From contig NC_062229.1 in the NCBI RefSeq assembly GCF_902686445.1, positions 1 to 64,000 on the forward strand: a stretch of 64,000 nt of DNA, written 5' to 3'. Source of the DNA: Sciurus carolinensis. Lineage: Eukaryota > Chordata > Mammalia > Rodentia > Sciuridae. Each line of letters begins with the position of its first letter. The first letter of the stretch is position 1. Positions 60,501 through 64,000 of this stretch are shown here, in pieces. Below the pieces are notes generated by a model. That model was not told the origin of the DNA. It worked only from the letters and a program-made list of their open reading frames with translations, and did not search any database. The translations under genes were made by a program, and so were the position numbers.

Positions 60501-63255
60501 CCTGGTGCTCTGACCTGGGGCTCTGACCTGGGACTCTGACCTGGGACTCTGACCTGGGACTCTGACCTGGGGCTCTGACCTGGGACTCTGACCTGGGGCT
60601 CTGACCAGGGGCTCTGACCTGGGACTCTGACCTGGGACTCTGACCTGGGACTCTGACCTGGAACTCTGACCTGGGACTCTGACCTGGGACTCTCACCAGG
60701 GGCTCTGACCTGGGGCTCTGACCTGGGACTATGACCTGGGGCTCTGACCTGGGACTCTGACCTGGGGCTCTGACCAGGGGCTCTGACCTGGGACTCTGAC
60801 CTGGGACTCTCACCTGGGGCTCTGACCTGGGACTCTGACCTGGGACTCTGACCTGGGACTCTGACCTGGAACTCTGACCAGGGACTCTGACCTGGGACTC
60901 TGACCTGGGACTCTGACCTGGGACTCTGTCCTGGAACTCTGACCAGGGACTCTGACCTGGGGCTCTGACCTGGGACTCTGACCTGGGGCTCTGACCTGGG
61001 ACTCTGACCTGGGGCTCTGACCTGGGGCTCTGACCTGGGACTCTGACCTGGGGCTCTGACCTGGGACTCTCACCAGGGGCTCTGACCTGGGACTCTGACC
61101 TGGGACTCTGACCTGGGACTCTCACCAGGGACTCTGACCTGGGACTCTGACCTGGGACTCTGACCTGGGGCTCTGACCTGGGACTCTGACCTGGGACTCT
61201 CACCAGGGGCTCTGACCTGGGACTCTGACCTGGGACTCTGACCAGGGACTCTGACCTGGGACTCTGACCTGGGACTCTGACCTGGGACTCTGACCTGGGA
61301 CTCTCACCAGGGACTCTGACCTGGGACTCTGACCTGGGACTCTCACCAGGGGCTCTGACCTGGGACTCTGACCTGGGGCTCTGACCTGGGACTCTGACCT
61401 GGGACTCTGACCTGGGACTCTGACCTGGGGCTCTGACCTGGGACTCTGACCTGGGACTCTGACCTGGGACTCTCACCAGGGGCTCTGACCTGGGACTCTG
61501 ACCTGGGGCTCTGACCTGGGACTCTGACCTGGGACTCTGACCTGGGGCTCTGACCTGGGACTCTGACCTGGGACTCTGACCTGAGGCTCTGACCTGGGAC
61601 TCTGACCTGGGACTCTGACCTGGGACTCTGACCTGGGGCTCTGACCTGGGACTCTGACCTGGGACTCTGACCAGGGGCTCTGACCTGGGACTCTGACCTG
61701 GGACTCTGACCTGGGACTCTGACCTGGGACTCTCACCTGGGACTCTCACCAGGGACTCTCACCAGGGGCTCTGACCTGGGACTCTGACCTGGGACTCTCA
61801 CCAGGGGCTCTGACCTGGGACTCTGACCTGGGGCTCTGACCTGGGACTCTGACCTGGGACTCTGACCTGGGACTCTCACCTGGGACTCTCACCAGGGACT
61901 CTCACCAGGGGCTCTGACCTGGGACTCTGACCTGGGACTCTCACCAGGGGCTCTGACCTGGGACTCTGACCAGGGGCTCTGACCTGGGGCTCTGACCTGG
62001 GACTCTGACCTGGGACTCTCACCTGGGACTCTCACCAGGGACTCTCACCAGGGGCTCTGACCTGGGACTCTGACCTGGGACTCTGACCTGGGGCTCTGAC
62101 CTGGGGCTCTGACCTGGGGCTCTGACCTGGGACTCTGACCTGGGGCTCTGACCTGGGACTCTGACCTGGGACTCTGACCTGGGGCTCTGACCTGGGACTC
62201 TGACCTGGGGCTCTGACCTGGGGCTCTGACCTGGGACTCTGACCTGGGACTCTGACCTGGGGCTCTGACCTGGGACTCTGACCTGGGGCTCTAACCAGGG
62301 ACTCTGACCTGGGACTCTCACCAGGGGCTCTGACCTGGGACTCTGACCTGGGACTCTGACCTGGGGCTCTGACCTGGGACTCTGACCTGGGACTCTGACC
62401 TGGGACTCTCACCAGGGGCTCTGACCTGGGACTCTGACCTGGGACTCTGACCAGGGGCTCTGACCTGGGACTCTGACCTGGGACTCTGACCAGGGGCTCT
62501 GACCTGGGACTCTGACCTGGGACTCTGACCAGGGGCTCTGACCTGGGACTCTGACCTGGGACTCTGACCAGGGGCTCTGACCTGGGACTCTGACCTGGGA
62601 CTCTGACCAGGGGCTCTGACCTGGGACTCTGACCTGGGACTCTGACCAGGGGCTCTGACCTGGGACTCTGACCTGGGACTCTCACCAGGGGCTCTGACCT
62701 GGGACTCTGACCAGGGGCTCTGACCTGGGACTCTCACCTGGGGCTCTGACCTGGGACTCTGACCTGGGGCTCTGACCAGGGGCTCTGACCTGGGACTCTG
62801 ACCTGGGACTCTGACCTGGGACTCTGACCTGGGACTCTGACCTGGGGCTCTGACCTGGGACTCTGACCAGGGACTCTGACCTGGGACTCTGACCAGGGGC
62901 TCTGACCTGGGACTCTGACCTGGGGCTCTGACCTGGGACTCTCACCTGGGACTCTGACCTGGGGCTCTGACCTGGGACTCTCACCTGGGACTCTGACCTG
63001 GGACTCTGACCTGGGACTCTGACCAGGGGCTCTGACCTGGGACTCTGACCTGGGACTCTGACCTGGGACTCTGACCTGGGACTCTGACCTGGGGCTCTGA
63101 CCTGGGACTCTCACCTGGGACTCTGACCTGGGACTCTCACCAGGGGCTCTGACCTGGGGCTCTGACCTGGGACTCTGACCTGGACTCTGACCTGGGGTCT
63201 GACCAGGGGCTCTGACCTGGGGTCTGACCAGGGGCTCTGACCTGGGGCTCCTAAC
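57510..63255. repeat. 13-bp minisatellite upstream of MISP coding exon (5.7 kb)
   Basis: About 440 tandem copies of CTCTGACCTGGGA/G. Main variants are CTCTCACC for CTCTGACC, ACCAGGGG for ACCTGGGG, and ACCAGTGA (concentrated at about 58480-59760). Because 13 is not a multiple of 3, three units (39 bp) encode one 13-residue period in each frame, which yields minus-strand open frames of up to 585 codons (RVPGQSPRSESQ-type). A pure 39-bp higher-order unit is repeated about seven times at 62415-62680. The array ends about 40 bp before the splice acceptor at 63297. Confidence 0.97.
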
Positions 63256-63297
63256 ATGTGGTCTCTGACTGGTGTCTCTCATTTTCTTCTCCCTCAG

Positions 63298-63353
63298 TGA
63301 GTCCAGTTGTCTTCATTCCGCGGGAAGAAGTTCCAGTGCAGCCGCCCCAGAGA
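63298..63353 (+). other. MISP: 5' untranslated part of MISP exon 2
   Basis: The acceptor TTTTCTTCTCCCTCAG ends at 63297 with an excellent polypyrimidine tract. The following 56 bases lead to the start codon at 63354. Confidence 0.7.
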
Positions 63354-64000
63354 ATGGACCGGGTGACCAGACTCCCCATCCTCAGGCATCGGCACTCAGG
63401 CCGCATTGCTGGCATGGTCCTGGACGGGGTAGCCCACCACACCATTGAGCTGGTGGGTGTGGGGCCCGAGGACACCGCCTGTAGCCAGGACGGCCCACAC
63501 ACCTGGTCCACTGACCCGGATGCCCTGACGGGCATGGTGGGCACAGGGGCCACCTACAGCAGGTGGGCCTTCCCTGGCCAGCCGTCCCCAAGGCCACTTT
63601 GTCTGGAGGATGAGGGGGAGATGGAGGCTCACCACTTGCTCCCCAGTCAGCGGCAGGGCCTGGAGCAGGAGCACTGGGTGGTCCTCCAGGGCCAGACGGT
63701 CAGGAAGGGTGGCACAGTGACCACACGCGGGGGCACCTCTGACCACGTGGACCCCAGGCCCCTGGGTCACCCTCTGTCCACACCCCCGGAGGAGAACGGG
63801 ATCGACAGGGAGCAGATAGACTTCCTGGCCGCCAGACAGCAGTTCATGAGCCTGGAGCAGGCGAGCACCAGGGTGCCCTGGAAGCCCCCGGCCAGGGCCG
63901 CCCCCACACGTGTGCCCCGCTGAGGGCCAGCCCGGCCCCCAAGGCCTCCAGCCCTCCTCCCCTGGACAAGGGGCCTGTTGTCCCCAGTGAGCCCCACGTG
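63354..64000 (+). CDS. MISP: Mitotic spindle positioning protein, N-terminal part, frame broken
   Basis: MISP (C19orf21) is an actin-associated protein that links astral microtubules to the cell cortex and helps orient the spindle. ATG at 63354 starts MDRVTRLPILRHRHSGRIAG, matching the MISP N-terminus. The best conserved block is IDREQIDFLAARQQFMSLEQ. The 63354 frame meets a stop at 63921 after 189 codons. From about 63920 the family resemblance continues in another frame (ASPAPKASSPPPLDKGPVVP), where human MISP has ASQAPKAF and VVPIKP. The sequence therefore has two extra bases or one missing base between about 63896 and 63920. The rest of this long exon is outside the window. A sequence or assembly error is the likeliest cause; true gene loss cannot be excluded. 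Confidence 0.9.

Noticed and set aside
59992..61749. 585-codon minus-strand frame of RVPGQSPRSE repeats, resembling a low-complexity structural protein
   Set aside because: The 13-residue period follows directly from a 13-bp DNA unit read through three frames. It has no unique N- or C-terminus.
57510..63255. G-quadruplex potential of the 13-bp array
   Set aside because: Each unit has one run of three or four G with loops of nine or ten bases, which is too long for a stable canonical quadruplex.

Overview
The window is nuclear DNA from a placental mammal, most likely a sciurid rodent (squirrel, marmot or ground squirrel). Two things show this. The gene content and order, PALM followed by MISP on the same strand, is the conserved order of human 19p13.3. 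The SINEs are tRNA-derived ID elements, several of them fused to a B1-like 7SL monomer, the composite typical of squirrels. There are no bacterial operons, CRISPR arrays or phage genes.

Layout: 1-25361 is one uninterrupted GC-rich minisatellite with a 44-46 bp unit (about 560 copies), cut off by the left edge. 25701-26360 is a second, C-rich array with an 11-12 bp unit. 26361-28985 is intergenic sequence with old repeats. A CpG island at 28990-29680 holds PALM exon 1 (start codon 29273). PALM (paralemmin-1) runs to its stop at 52181 and poly(A) signal at 53380. I could place all nine coding exons with consensus splice sites and continuous phase, giving a 385-residue (or 386) prenylated membrane protein. 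PALM intron 6 holds a 30-bp minisatellite and intron 7 a 52-bp minisatellite of 3.5 kb that ends about 120 bp before alternative exon 8. 53406-63297 is the PALM-MISP spacer and the presumed first intron of MISP, filled at 57510-63255 by a 13-bp minisatellite. The first coding exon of MISP (mitotic spindle positioning protein) starts at 63354 and runs off the right edge, with an apparent frameshift near 63900-63920.

About 35.8 kb, or 56% of the window, is tandem repeat in five arrays, all without homology to the exons they flank. Almost all long open frames lie inside these arrays and are artefacts of low stop-codon content. The points most worth a second look are: the nested higher-order duplications in the arrays; the array abutting alternative exon 8; an array with a perfect alternating purine-pyrimidine (Z-DNA type) tract in each unit; an array with hundreds of nuclear-receptor-type half-sites; an intronic CpG island in PALM that could supply an in-frame alternative first exon; and the MISP frameshift.
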